Below are positions 1-5,895 of a stretch of 8,968 bases of DNA, one piece after another; positions within the stretch are counted from its first letter, which is position 1, and every line of letters starts with the position of its first letter. Both the position numbers and the translations under genes were made by a program. The notes beneath the pieces were generated by a model. It was not told the origin of the DNA, searched no databases, and was given only the letters and a program-made list of their open reading frames with translations. The stretch is taken from contig JASHVB010000061.1 of NCBI GenBank assembly GCA_030039695.1, forward strand, positions 1-8,968, in the 5' to 3' direction. This DNA comes from Acetobacteraceae bacterium. GTDB lineage: Bacteria > Pseudomonadota > Alphaproteobacteria > Acetobacterales > Acetobacteraceae.

Positions 1-29
1 GCCGTCGTCAGATATCGAGGTCCGTCCGC

Positions 30-551
30 GTGAACCGCCCCTTGGTTGCCTGGCTTCGATCGTTGAGTCCTGCTGGCCTGATGCTCGGCATGGCCTTGCT
101 GCTTGCCGGGTGTGGCTGGCTTGCGCCAGCACCGACCGTGCGTGGCATCCATGTCGATCAGGACGCGCTGAAGCAGCTCGTGCCTGGGACGTCTACCAAG
201 GCCGATGTGACCTCCTTGATTGGCTCACCCACGGCGCATGCCACGTTCGATGACAACACTTGGCTCTATATCGGCGAACGGACGCAGCCACGCATTGGAC
301 AGACGCTTGCAGTTCTGACGCAGCAGGTCGTGGTGCTCCAGTTCAACGACCAGGGCGTCCTGCAGCACGTCGAGTTCAGAGACAAGGCCAACTCGCTTCC
401 CGTCACAGTCATCGCCCGCACCACGCCATCACCCGGCACGGAAGCCAATTTCTTCCAGCAGTTGTTCGGCAATATCGGTCGGTTCGTGCCCGGTGAGACA
501 GGCGGTGCCGCCACGGGTGTCGGCGCCGGCGCGCCGGCGCCGTTCCAATAA
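30..551 (+). CDS. bamE: Outer membrane protein assembly factor BamE (SmpA/OmlA lipoprotein)
   Basis: A 173-residue lipoprotein of the BAM complex, which folds beta-barrel proteins into the outer membrane; BamE stabilises BamA-BamD contacts at the inner leaflet. The sequence shows a lipoprotein signal peptide: hydrophobic residues 15-26 followed by the lipobox LLAGC, with Cys28 as the lipidated residue. The SmpA/OmlA domain follows at about 38-120, with the 'LVPGTSTKADVTSLIGSPT' helix and the 'FDDNTWLYIGERT' strands typical of alphaproteobacterial members. The tail from about 150 is Gly/Ala/Pro-rich and low in complexity. The start is GTG at 30, chosen because a GAGG lies 9 bases upstream and it gives a complete signal peptide. 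The gene stands alone here; its left neighbour is outside the window and its right neighbour converges on it. A 22-bp perfect palindrome lies inside its last codons. The family call is confident; the start codon is slightly less so. Confidence 0.92.
   Translation: MNRPLVAWLRSLSPAGLMLGMALLLAGCGWLAPAPTVRGIHVDQDALKQLVPGTSTKADVTSLIGSPTAHATFDDNTWLYIGERTQPRIGQTLAVLTQQVVVLQFNDQGVLQHVEFRDKANSLPVTVIARTTPSPGTEANFFQQLFGNIGRFVPGETGGAATGVGAGAPAPFQ
521..542. repeat. 22-bp perfect G/C-only palindrome at the bamE/lysR convergent junction
   Basis: Bases 521-542 equal their own reverse complement over all 22 positions, with the centre between 531 and 532; it consists of GGCGCC and GGCGCGCC units. It lies in the last codons of bamE, encoding part of the Gly-Ala-Pro tail, 7 bases before the stop codon and 17 bases before the stop of the converging LysR gene. 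The spacer between the two genes is too short for a separate terminator, so the palindrome could act as a terminator or transcription block embedded in the coding region. No T-run longer than two follows it, so intrinsic termination is uncertain. It could also be just GC-rich low-complexity coding sequence. Confidence 0.6.
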
Positions 552-558
552 CGGTGGC

Positions 559-1452
559 TTATTCGCCCAACCGGGCGGCGAGGAACTGCGTAAAGCCGCG
601 CACCTTGGGCGACGCGCCGCGCTGCGCGGGGCACATCGCGTCCAGACCAGCCGGGGCCGGCGTATAGTCCGGCATCACTCGCACGAGGCGCCCGGCAGCC
701 AGATCGTCATCCACCAGGTAATCCGGCGCCATCAGGATGCCTCCGCCACGGCAGGCCGCCTCCCGCCGCAACTGGCCATTGTCCGACTTCAGCCGTCCGC
801 TAACCACGACCTCGGTATCGCCTTCGGGACCAATGAACCGCCAAATATCGCCAAGATGGCGGGCATGGATCAGGCAGGCGTGATTGGCGAGATCGTCCGG
901 CGACTCCGGCTCACCGTTCGCCGCCAGGTATTCCGGCGAGGCACAGACGGTAAAGCGTACCGTTCCTAACCGCTGGACGATCACACCGGGCTCGTGCTCG
1001 GCGGCGGAACGACTCCGGCCAATACGAATGGCCAGGTCGTAGCCCTCTTCGATCACATCCACGGGCCGGTTGCAGAGGGTGACGTTGAGCGACAGCTCCG
1101 GGTTCTCACGGATAAATTCCACCGCCAGAGCGGCGAGTCGGCTGCTGCCGAAGGCAACCGGCGCACTGACCCGGAGGGTGCCACGCAGCTTCGCCTCGGA
1201 GACCCCCGTGTGCCGGGCTGCTTCCATGTCCTCGAGAATGCGGGTGCATTGTGCGAAGAACGTCTCGCCAGCCTCGGTGAGGCCGACGCGGCGCGTCGTG
1301 CGATGGAGCAGACGAGTACCGATCCAGCCCTCCAGGGTTTGCACATGTTTGCTGGCGGTCGCCTGCGAAATGCCGAGCTGCCGGGCCGCGGCGGAAAAGC
1401 TGCGTGTGGCGGCCACCCGCGCGAACACCGTCATGCTGGTCAACCTGTCCAT
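559..1452 (-). CDS. LysR-family transcriptional regulator, CrgA/DmlR-like
   Basis: A 297-residue LysR-type regulator, a usual length for the family. The N-terminal winged helix-turn-helix spans about residues 3-62, with the recognition segment 'SFSAAARQLGISQATASKHV' at 18-37 and the wing 'RTTRRVGLTEAGETF'. The type 2 periplasmic-binding-like effector domain runs from about 90 to 295. Its opening 'LRVSAPVAFGSSRLAALAVEF' and 'EEGYDLAIRIG' place it in the CrgA/DmlR subgroup. The ATG at 1452 has a strong GGGAGGAG ribosome site 7-8 bases upstream on the minus strand. It is transcribed divergently from the CoA-transferase gene across 193 bases, the usual arrangement for a LysR regulator and its target, so that gene is its likely target (inference). 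LysR proteins usually repress their own promoter by binding this shared region. The inducer is unknown. Confidence 0.93.
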   Translation of the reverse strand: MDRLTSMTVFARVAATRSFSAAARQLGISQATASKHVQTLEGWIGTRLLHRTTRRVGLTEAGETFFAQCTRILEDMEAARHTGVSEAKLRGTLRVSAPVAFGSSRLAALAVEFIRENPELSLNVTLCNRPVDVIEEGYDLAIRIGRSRSAAEHEPGVIVQRLGTVRFTVCASPEYLAANGEPESPDDLANHACLIHARHLGDIWRFIGPEGDTEVVVSGRLKSDNGQLRREAACRGGGILMAPDYLVDDDLAAGRLVRVMPDYTPAPAGLDAMCPAQRGASPKVRGFTQFLAARLGE

Positions 1453-1645
1453 CGAAGCCTCCTCCCGACCGCAAAGGGCAGGCTACCGTTACCGGTGGGC
1501 GGGCCGCACGATCATTGTATCGATCCTGGAGAGTTCAAGCCTTGATTATCACCAAAGCGCGTGTACTCGCGATCCCGTGCGACTGCTCGGTGCAGGCACA
1601 ACTGGGTTGCTTGAACGTCCGGATCGTCCGTGCCACCACTTTGCC
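1453..1645. promoter_or_regulatory. Divergent control region between lysR-type gene and CoA-transferase gene
   Basis: This 193-base spacer separates two divergent start codons and must hold both promoters. On the minus strand TACAAT (1519-1514) matches five of six bases of a -10 box for the LysR gene, but no good -35 box lies at 16-18 bases. An 11-bp inverted repeat, TCAAG-C-CTTGA (1535-1545), lies just upstream of it and is the best candidate operator. No convincing sigma-70 promoter was found for the plus-strand gene. Assignment as the regulatory region rests on gene layout; the individual boxes are weak. Confidence 0.5.
1535..1545. promoter_or_regulatory. Candidate operator: TCAAG-C-CTTGA inverted repeat
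   Basis: A perfect 5+1+5 inverted repeat lies in the middle of the divergent LysR/CoA-transferase spacer. LysR regulators bind interrupted dyads of the T-N11-A type; this one is T-N9-A, so it fits only loosely. Its position upstream of a possible -10 box for the LysR gene would suit autoregulation. An 11-bp dyad can arise by chance, so confidence is low. Confidence 0.3.
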
Positions 1646-2773
1646 ATGCCCGCGTCATTGCCCTTGTCGAACCTGTTGGTTGTCTCGCTTGAGCAAGCGG
1701 TGGCCGCACCATTTTGCAGCTCGCGTCTCGCGGATGCCGGCGCGCGCGTCATCAAGATCGAGCGCCCCGAGGGCGATTTCGCCCGCGGCTACGACAAAGC
1801 AGCCCAGGGATCATCGAGCTATTTCGTTTGGTTGAACCGCGGCAAGCAGAGCCTCGTCGCGGACATCAAGGACCCGGCCGACGCGGCGCTGCTACATCGG
1901 ATTCTGGCGAACGCCGACGTGTTCATCCAGAACCTGGCCCCTGGCGCGGCAGCGCGTGCGGGCTTCGGTTCGGACAACCTGCGCGAGCGATATCCACGGC
2001 TGATTACCGTGGACATCTCCGGTTATGGCGACACCGGCGAATACGCCACGATGAAGGCGTATGACCTGCTGGTGCAGGCGGAGTCCGGGCTGGCGATGAT
2101 CACCGGGCATCCCGCCGGGCCGGGGCGCGTCGGGGTGTCGGCCTGCGACATCGCCTGCGGAATGGCGGCCCACGCTGGCGTGCTGGAGGCGCTAATCGAA
2201 CGCGCCTCCACTGGTCGCGGCAAAGGCCTCAAGGTGTCTCTGTTTGACGGCATGGCCGACTGGATGAACGTCCCACTGCTGTTTTACGAGGGCACCGGCA
2301 AAGCCCCGGAACGGCTGGGTCTCGCGCATCCGTCCATCTGTCCTTACGGCGCGTTTCCCACCGCCGACCGCGCGCTGGTACTGATCGCCATCCAGAATGA
2401 ACGCGAATGGGTGGAGTTCTGCGCGAAGTTCATGGATGAGCCGGACCTGCCGCGGCGCGAGGGCTTCCAGACCAACGTGGTCCGGGTCGCTAATCGCCCG
2501 ATGGTCGACGCCCATATCGGGGCGATGTTTGCCACGCTGACCCGGCCCCAGGCGGCGGCGAAGCTTCGGGCAGCGAACACCGCTTATGGGTTCGTCAACG
2601 ACGTCGCGGCCTTTTCACGGCACCCTGCGCTGCGCCGCGCCACTGTTGGGACGCCAAACGGCCCGGTCTCGATCGCCGCGCCACCCGTGGTGTTCGGCGA
2701 GGGGCCGCGCACGTTGGGGTCGGTGCCGGCGCTGGGTGAACACTCGGCCGAAATCCGCGCAGAATTCGGCTAA
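1646..2773 (+). CDS. Class III (CaiB/BaiF family) CoA-transferase
   Basis: A 375-residue family III CoA-transferase, which moves CoA between organic acids through an aspartyl-CoA thioester. The N-terminal Rossmann-like half shows 'VVSLEQAVAAPFCSSRLADAGARVIKIERPEGDFARGYD' (residues about 12-50) in two motifs, then 'WLNRGKQSLVADIKDP' and 'YDLLVQAESGLAMITG'. Asp201 in 'KVSLFDGMAD' aligns with the catalytic aspartate of formyl-CoA transferase (Asp169). The C-terminus 'LGEHSAEIRAEFG' is the usual family ending. The open frame extends far upstream, but the ATG at 1646 is the sensible start: family members begin with a few residues before the first beta strand, and earlier codons read as non-coding and cross the LysR gene. 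No strong ribosome site is visible. The motifs recall the mesaconyl-CoA/itaconate transferase branch, but the substrate cannot be fixed. It is divergent from, and probably controlled by, the LysR gene. Confidence 0.9.
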   Translation: MPASLPLSNLLVVSLEQAVAAPFCSSRLADAGARVIKIERPEGDFARGYDKAAQGSSSYFVWLNRGKQSLVADIKDPADAALLHRILANADVFIQNLAPGAAARAGFGSDNLRERYPRLITVDISGYGDTGEYATMKAYDLLVQAESGLAMITGHPAGPGRVGVSACDIACGMAAHAGVLEALIERASTGRGKGLKVSLFDGMADWMNVPLLFYEGTGKAPERLGLAHPSICPYGAFPTADRALVLIAIQNEREWVEFCAKFMDEPDLPRREGFQTNVVRVANRPMVDAHIGAMFATLTRPQAAAKLRAANTAYGFVNDVAAFSRHPALRRATVGTPNGPVSIAAPPVVFGEGPRTLGSVPALGEHSAEIRAEFG

Positions 2774-2869
2774 ATTCAGCATCGGACCGGGGCAACGGTG
2801 CTGCTGCCTCGGACCATCAGCGGGGCCGCGCAACACGGAGCAAGCCCGGGGCTGGGCTGACCCGGACGC

Positions 2870-2884
2870 GGCGCGGGCCGCGCC
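2870..2884. other. GC-only hairpin (6-bp stem, GGC loop)
   Basis: GGCGCG and CGCGCC flank a GGC loop about 100 bases after the CoA-transferase stop codon. No T-run follows on either strand, so it is not a standard intrinsic terminator. In DNA this GC-rich, chance formation is plausible. Confidence 0.3.
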
Positions 2885-3080
2885 CACAAGGGGTCGCCGG
2901 TCCAGGGCCAGGGCAACACAGCGGTGCCGCTGGCGGCGTCCCGGGCGGTTTTCACTCGGCCCCCCGCCGCTGTCAGGTGCACGCACACGGCGAACCCGCG
3001 GCGAATCGTGCCAGCCAGAACGGCGCTCGGAGCGCGAACGAAATTCGGCTCGTGGCCGCAGGGCCTCGGAAAGCGCAGTG

Positions 3081-3101
3081 AGCGTTGCCGGAGGCAACGT
3101 T
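3081..3101 (+). terminator. Terminator-like hairpin between convergent genes
   Basis: CGTTGCC (3083-3089) pairs perfectly with GGCAACG (3093-3099) around a GGA loop. A G-T wobble and an A-T pair can extend the stem to nine pairs. Three T residues follow on the plus strand, a weak U-tract. It lies about 30 bases beyond the propeller gene's stop codon and about 310 bases beyond the CoA-transferase stop. The minus strand lacks a T-run after the stem, so orientation favours plus-strand transcripts, but it may act on both. Confidence 0.45.
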
Positions 3102-3129
3102 TGGTGAAGCGCCTACCGCCATGGAATGC

Positions 3130-4029
3130 TTACCGGTCCGGCACGAGTTCGCCGATCTGCCCCACGTCATGCTCGGAGAAGAACGCGCGGCCGTCGGGAA
3201 GGACCAAGATCGCGCGCGCGCCCGCGCCAGCCGTCGGGATAGGGTACTCGTCCAGCACGTTGCCGGCTACATCCATGCGGGCAATGAAGTTCGCCGCGTT
3301 CTCGGTGATCAGGAAGTCCCCGTCGGGTGTGCAGTCGATGCCGCGCAGGCTGGCACCCGCGCGCGGGAAGGAGGACTCGATGATCTGACCATCGGGGCTG
3401 ATGCGGCCGATCGAATTGGCGACGGTCTCTACGAACCAGCAACACCCGTCCGGGCCAGGCGTGATGGCACGCGGTCCGCTGTTTGGCGTGGGCGTCGGGA
3501 ATTCGCGGATGCTTGCGTCCATCGCCACACGGGCGATGGCACTGCCGTCAGCCTCGCTGATCCAGAGGAAGCCGCCGGCAGAAGTGGGTGCCAGAGGGCG
3601 ACTGCCGCGGGTGATGCCGCCGGAGAACTCGCTGATCGCACCACTGGGAGTGATACGACCGATCTGATCCACATCGGCCTCGGCGAACCAGATGTTGCCG
3701 TCGGCACCGCAGGCTATGCCGTTCGGGCCGGCATTTGGTGTGGGCAGTGAGAATTCAGCGATGACGCCGCGTGGCGTGATTCGGCCGATTCGGTGAGCCT
3801 GCGATTCGGTGAACCAGAGGTTGCCGTCGACACCGGCGATTATGCCGATCGGCATGCAGTCTTTGTCAGACAGGGGGAATTCAGCGATCGTGCCATCGCG
3901 CGTCGACAGCTGGCCGATCTTACCGGCGCCGGACTCGCAGAACCACACGTTACCGTCAGGGCCAAGGGCGATGATATAGGGACGCGCGTCCGGCGTCGGG
4001 ATGCGGTGTTCGCGGATCATATAACGCAT
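3130..4029 (-). CDS. Vgb (streptogramin lyase)-like seven-bladed beta-propeller protein, catalytic histidines apparently missing
   Basis: A 299-residue propeller protein, the same length as staphylococcal virginiamycin B lyase (Vgb). Seven repeats of about 42 residues follow the pattern 'GPxGIxxGxDGNxWFxExxxxxIGRI...IxEFxxPTP', starting near residues 17, 60, 101, 144, 186, 228 and 271; the N-terminal strand (residues 4-13) would close the ring. Vgb opens the cyclic streptogramin B lactone by elimination, using histidines near 228 and 270 with Mg-binding glutamates. Aligned from memory, both His positions are Arg here (Arg229 in 'SLRGI', Arg272 in 'GARAI') and the glutamate before the second is also lost, so streptogramin lyase activity is doubtful. 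No signal peptide is visible; it should be cytoplasmic. The ATG at 4029 has GGAG five bases upstream; a longer open frame reaching 4245 would run into the oxygenase beta gene and adds non-propeller sequence. It follows the oxygenase pair on the same strand after 106 bases and may be co-transcribed. Function unknown; an enzyme or ligand-binding propeller is possible. Confidence 0.85.
   Translation of the reverse strand: MRYMIREHRIPTPDARPYIIALGPDGNVWFCESGAGKIGQLSTRDGTIAEFPLSDKDCMPIGIIAGVDGNLWFTESQAHRIGRITPRGVIAEFSLPTPNAGPNGIACGADGNIWFAEADVDQIGRITPSGAISEFSGGITRGSRPLAPTSAGGFLWISEADGSAIARVAMDASIREFPTPTPNSGPRAITPGPDGCCWFVETVANSIGRISPDGQIIESSFPRAGASLRGIDCTPDGDFLITENAANFIARMDVAGNVLDEYPIPTAGAGARAILVLPDGRAFFSEHDVGQIGELVPDR
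3433..3945 (-). repeat. Internal coding repeats of the propeller blades (about 126-base period)
   Basis: The propeller repeats are visible in the DNA. The plus-strand word GAACCA (coding for the conserved Trp-Phe) starts at 3433, 3685, 3811 and 3940, each followed by a related ACCGTC/GCCGTC word. The spacings of 252, 126 and 129 bases equal two, one and one blades of 42-43 residues; blade 4, which has Trp-Ile instead, is the skipped one. The copies are diverged, so this is old duplication within the gene and not a tandem array. Confidence 0.6.
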
Positions 4030-4135
4030 CAATACTCCGGCATCACTGCGAGGGGCACAACGACGAATCCTCGATCGCGCCCAACCCCGCGGCAGCTTGC
4101 TTCGTCGCTGCTCTTCTCGCAATGACAAAGGCGGG
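4030..4135. other. 106-base spacer between oxygenase beta and propeller genes, with a repeat-like element
   Basis: The only gap within the minus-strand group of oxygenase alpha, beta and propeller genes. It carries the propeller gene's ribosome site (minus-strand GGAG at 4038-4035) and, at 4097-4125, a sequence resembling a dispersed palindromic repeat. I see no clear promoter, so co-transcription with the oxygenase remains possible. Confidence 0.55.
4097..4125. repeat. Possible dispersed palindromic repeat (TTGCTTCGTCGC...CTCGCAATGAC type)
   Basis: The plus strand reads TTGCTTCGTCGCTG, CTCTT, then CTCGCAATGAC, with outer arms TTGC/GCAA inverted. From memory this closely matches a short extragenic palindromic repeat, 'attGCTTCGTCGC...CTCGCAATGAC', found in many copies in diverse bacterial genomes, including Bradyrhizobium-like alphaproteobacteria. 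It lies wholly between genes, as expected for such elements. Only one copy is in the window, so its repetitive nature cannot be shown here. Confidence 0.5.
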
Positions 4136-4633
4136 CTAGATCGGGTACACCAGCGATAGCGGTACGATTGTAGAATCATAGATGCACAGCCGCTCGGCGA
4201 ACTGCAGTGTGCCCGCGTCGTCGAAGACTCGATCCTGATAGGCACCGCACAGGAACACGTCGCTCGGCTGGTCCTGCATGGTCTGGAACATCACGAAACT
4301 CGCGGTCAGATACATGCCGTCATCGGCGATGCGGCGCAGACAGATACCGCTGGTCATCAGCCGCATGACGCGCGGCGCGTACAGCGCGGTCTGGCGCAAC
4401 GCCACGACGCGATCCGCCAGCATGCCGCGGCTTTCGCAGTACATCACCGCGATCGGGAATCCCGCGTCCTGGTTTTCCTTGGGCAAAATCTTGTAGACGC
4501 AGTCCGCGGTAAATAGCGTCGGCCAGCGTTCCAGCGCGCCTTCGTTGAGCGTGTTCTCGTAATCGGTGTAGAGATCCGTGAGCCGCGCGCGCAACTCCAC
4601 GCCAGCCACCACCCCGGACGCGGCTGCGATCAT
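4136..4633 (-). CDS. Ring-hydroxylating oxygenase beta (small) subunit
   Basis: A 165-residue NTF2/SnoaL-fold small subunit that packs with the alpha subunit (usually alpha3beta3) and helps shape and stabilise the terminal oxygenase. Recognisable family features are the N-terminal helix 'DLYTDYENTLNEGALERWPTLFTADCVYKI' (two segments, residues 20-49), 'PKENQDAGFPIAVMYCESRGMLADRV' around 51-76, and 'AYQDRVFDDAGTLQFAERLCIYD' near 131-153. The 'MYCESRGML' stretch matches small subunits of the salicylate 5-hydroxylase/anthranilate dioxygenase type. The ATG start shares its A with the TGA stop of the alpha gene (TGATG), indicating translational coupling; a GTG one codon earlier is an alternative. 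The open frame extends 117 codons upstream inside the alpha gene but is not family-like there. No metal-binding motif is expected and none is seen. The Cys residues at 45, 66 and 98 are unremarkable. Confidence 0.93.
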   Translation of the reverse strand: MIAAASGVVAGVELRARLTDLYTDYENTLNEGALERWPTLFTADCVYKILPKENQDAGFPIAVMYCESRGMLADRVVALRQTALYAPRVMRLMTSGICLRRIADDGMYLTASFVMFQTMQDQPSDVFLCGAYQDRVFDDAGTLQFAERLCIYDSTIVPLSLVYPI

Positions 4634-5895
4634 CACAGGCCCATGACGGAGCGGTAGTGTTGATAGAAGCCACGGATCGCAGTTTCCGTTACCATGTGCG
4701 GCTCGTTGACCACCGCGCGTCCGCCCATTTCGACAACGCAGGTTTCGTCTTCGTCGGTCTCGATGCCAGCCTGTGACAGCAGCATCGCCTCGCTGTCGTC
4801 GAGCGACACCAGCCCCGCCGGCCCCATCAGATTCGCCTGGCGCAGGCGGCGCTGGCGCATCTCCGGAAGATCGTCGGCGTAGCCGAAGAACGTCCACACC
4901 AGGTCGAAATTCCGCGCATCCAGCGGCACGATCTGTCGCATCGCCAGGGTGTTGGATTGCTGCTGCACGATCAGGTTGGGCCACAACGTCTGCATCACCA
5001 CGGTTGCATCACCGGCGAACTCGCGCACCGGATCGAGCACACGCTTGTCGAGCAACGAGAAGTTGGCCTTGAAGGCGCGCATCTGCGACGTCGCGTCGTT
5101 TGCCTGTTGCTCGCCCTTGCGGCTGACCAGTACGGCGTGACGGCCGGTGTCGTCCATTTCCACGGCGGATCGCTGATCCAGGCGGAACAAGCCGAATGTC
5201 ACGAGGAACACGTGCAGCAGACTGGCGTGATACGGATCCTTGATGTTCTCGAACATCAGCTTCCAGTTGCTGGGAATGCGCTGGCGCATGTAGCCGAGCA
5301 CCTCCAGCGTGCGACCGTCGAACACGCGGTCGAACCAGCCGAGCATGCGCTCGCCGAGATAGGTCTCAAACGATTCGTTCGGCGAGCCGAGGCTCGAGAA
5401 CACAACACCGTGGCGCTGTGTCGACGCCAGACGCCGCAGGCCGTGGTGTTCTGGCTGGAAATCGACGGGCATTCCACCCTGTCCGCGATAGCCGCGGCGG
5501 AACGGCACGCCGAGCAGATTGCCGGAAAGGTCGTAGGTCCACTGGTGGTAGGGGCAGACGAATTCCTTGGTGATGCCACGCGCGGCGTTACAGACCTGCA
5601 TGCTGCGATGCGCGCAGCGATTCACCAGAACGTTGATCGCGCCGTCATTGCCGCGGACGGCGATGACCTCGCGGTTGCCGAGCTGGACCCGCTTGAAGTT
5701 GCCGGGATTGGGGATTTCCGCATCCAGGCAGGTGTAGAGCCAGTCGTTGCCGCCGAACACCAGCTCGCGCTCGCGGTCGAAAATATCCGGGTCGGTGTAA
5801 ACCCAGTTGGGCACGCGGGACGTATCGTCGGACGGCCAAGCATGGGCATTGGACGATGGCCTGGCGATGTTTGCCGACAGGGTGGCGTCTGTCAT
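4633..5895 (-). CDS. Rieske ring-hydroxylating oxygenase alpha (large) subunit
   Basis: A 420-residue catalytic subunit of a bacterial aromatic-ring hydroxylase, which uses electrons from a ferredoxin/reductase to add oxygen to an aromatic ring. The N-terminal Rieske [2Fe-2S] domain shows Cys94-x-His96 and Cys114-x2-His117 ('NRCAHRS', 'FVCPYHQW'). The catalytic domain carries the mononuclear iron site: His223 and His228 in 'ENIKDPYHASLLH', bridging Asp220, and the third ligand probably Asp367 in 'SLDDSEA'. 'FFGYADD...RQANLMGPAG' near 336-360 recalls salicylate 5-hydroxylase and anthranilate dioxygenase large subunits, suggesting an aromatic carboxylate as substrate, but this is only a guess. 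The ATG at 5895 has GGGAGGA eight bases upstream; the open frame continues to 6234 but that part looks non-coding. It overlaps the beta gene. No ferredoxin or reductase gene is in the window, so the electron donor is encoded elsewhere. Confidence 0.96.
   Translation of the reverse strand: MTDATLSANIARPSSNAHAWPSDDTSRVPNWVYTDPDIFDRERELVFGGNDWLYTCLDAEIPNPGNFKRVQLGNREVIAVRGNDGAINVLVNRCAHRSMQVCNAARGITKEFVCPYHQWTYDLSGNLLGVPFRRGYRGQGGMPVDFQPEHHGLRRLASTQRHGVVFSSLGSPNESFETYLGERMLGWFDRVFDGRTLEVLGYMRQRIPSNWKLMFENIKDPYHASLLHVFLVTFGLFRLDQRSAVEMDDTGRHAVLVSRKGEQQANDATSQMRAFKANFSLLDKRVLDPVREFAGDATVVMQTLWPNLIVQQQSNTLAMRQIVPLDARNFDLVWTFFGYADDLPEMRQRRLRQANLMGPAGLVSLDDSEAMLLSQAGIETDEDETCVVEMGGRAVVNEPHMVTETAIRGFYQHYRSVMGL

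Larger units (their letters stand above)
2774..3129. other. 356-base GC-rich intergenic spacer between convergent genes
   Basis: This region separates the CoA-transferase gene from the minus-strand propeller gene that converges on it. Open frames on both strands read as Arg/Pro/Gly-rich sequence with no recognisable motif and no family-like start, so I call no gene. It contains a GC hairpin at 2870-2884 and a stronger terminator-like hairpin at 3081-3101. No tRNA or other structured RNA was recognised. Termination of both flanking transcripts is the most likely role. Confidence 0.6.

Noticed and set aside
493..1545. Plus-strand open frames (493-969 and 994-1545) across the LysR gene
   Set aside because: Both are shadows of the minus-strand LysR gene, with no recognisable motif.
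1070..1645. 192-codon upstream extension of the CoA-transferase open frame
   Set aside because: It runs antisense through the start of the LysR gene, is Arg/Ser-rich and has no family similarity; CaiB-family proteins begin close to the ATG at 1646.
4030..4245. 72-codon N-terminal extension of the propeller protein
   Set aside because: It overlaps the end of the oxygenase beta gene, adds sequence without propeller repeats, and the ATG at 4029 has a good ribosome site and gives the Vgb length.
4634..4984. 117-codon upstream extension of the oxygenase beta frame
   Set aside because: It lies inside the alpha gene in another frame, is low in complexity, and the TGATG overlap start gives the normal beta-subunit length.
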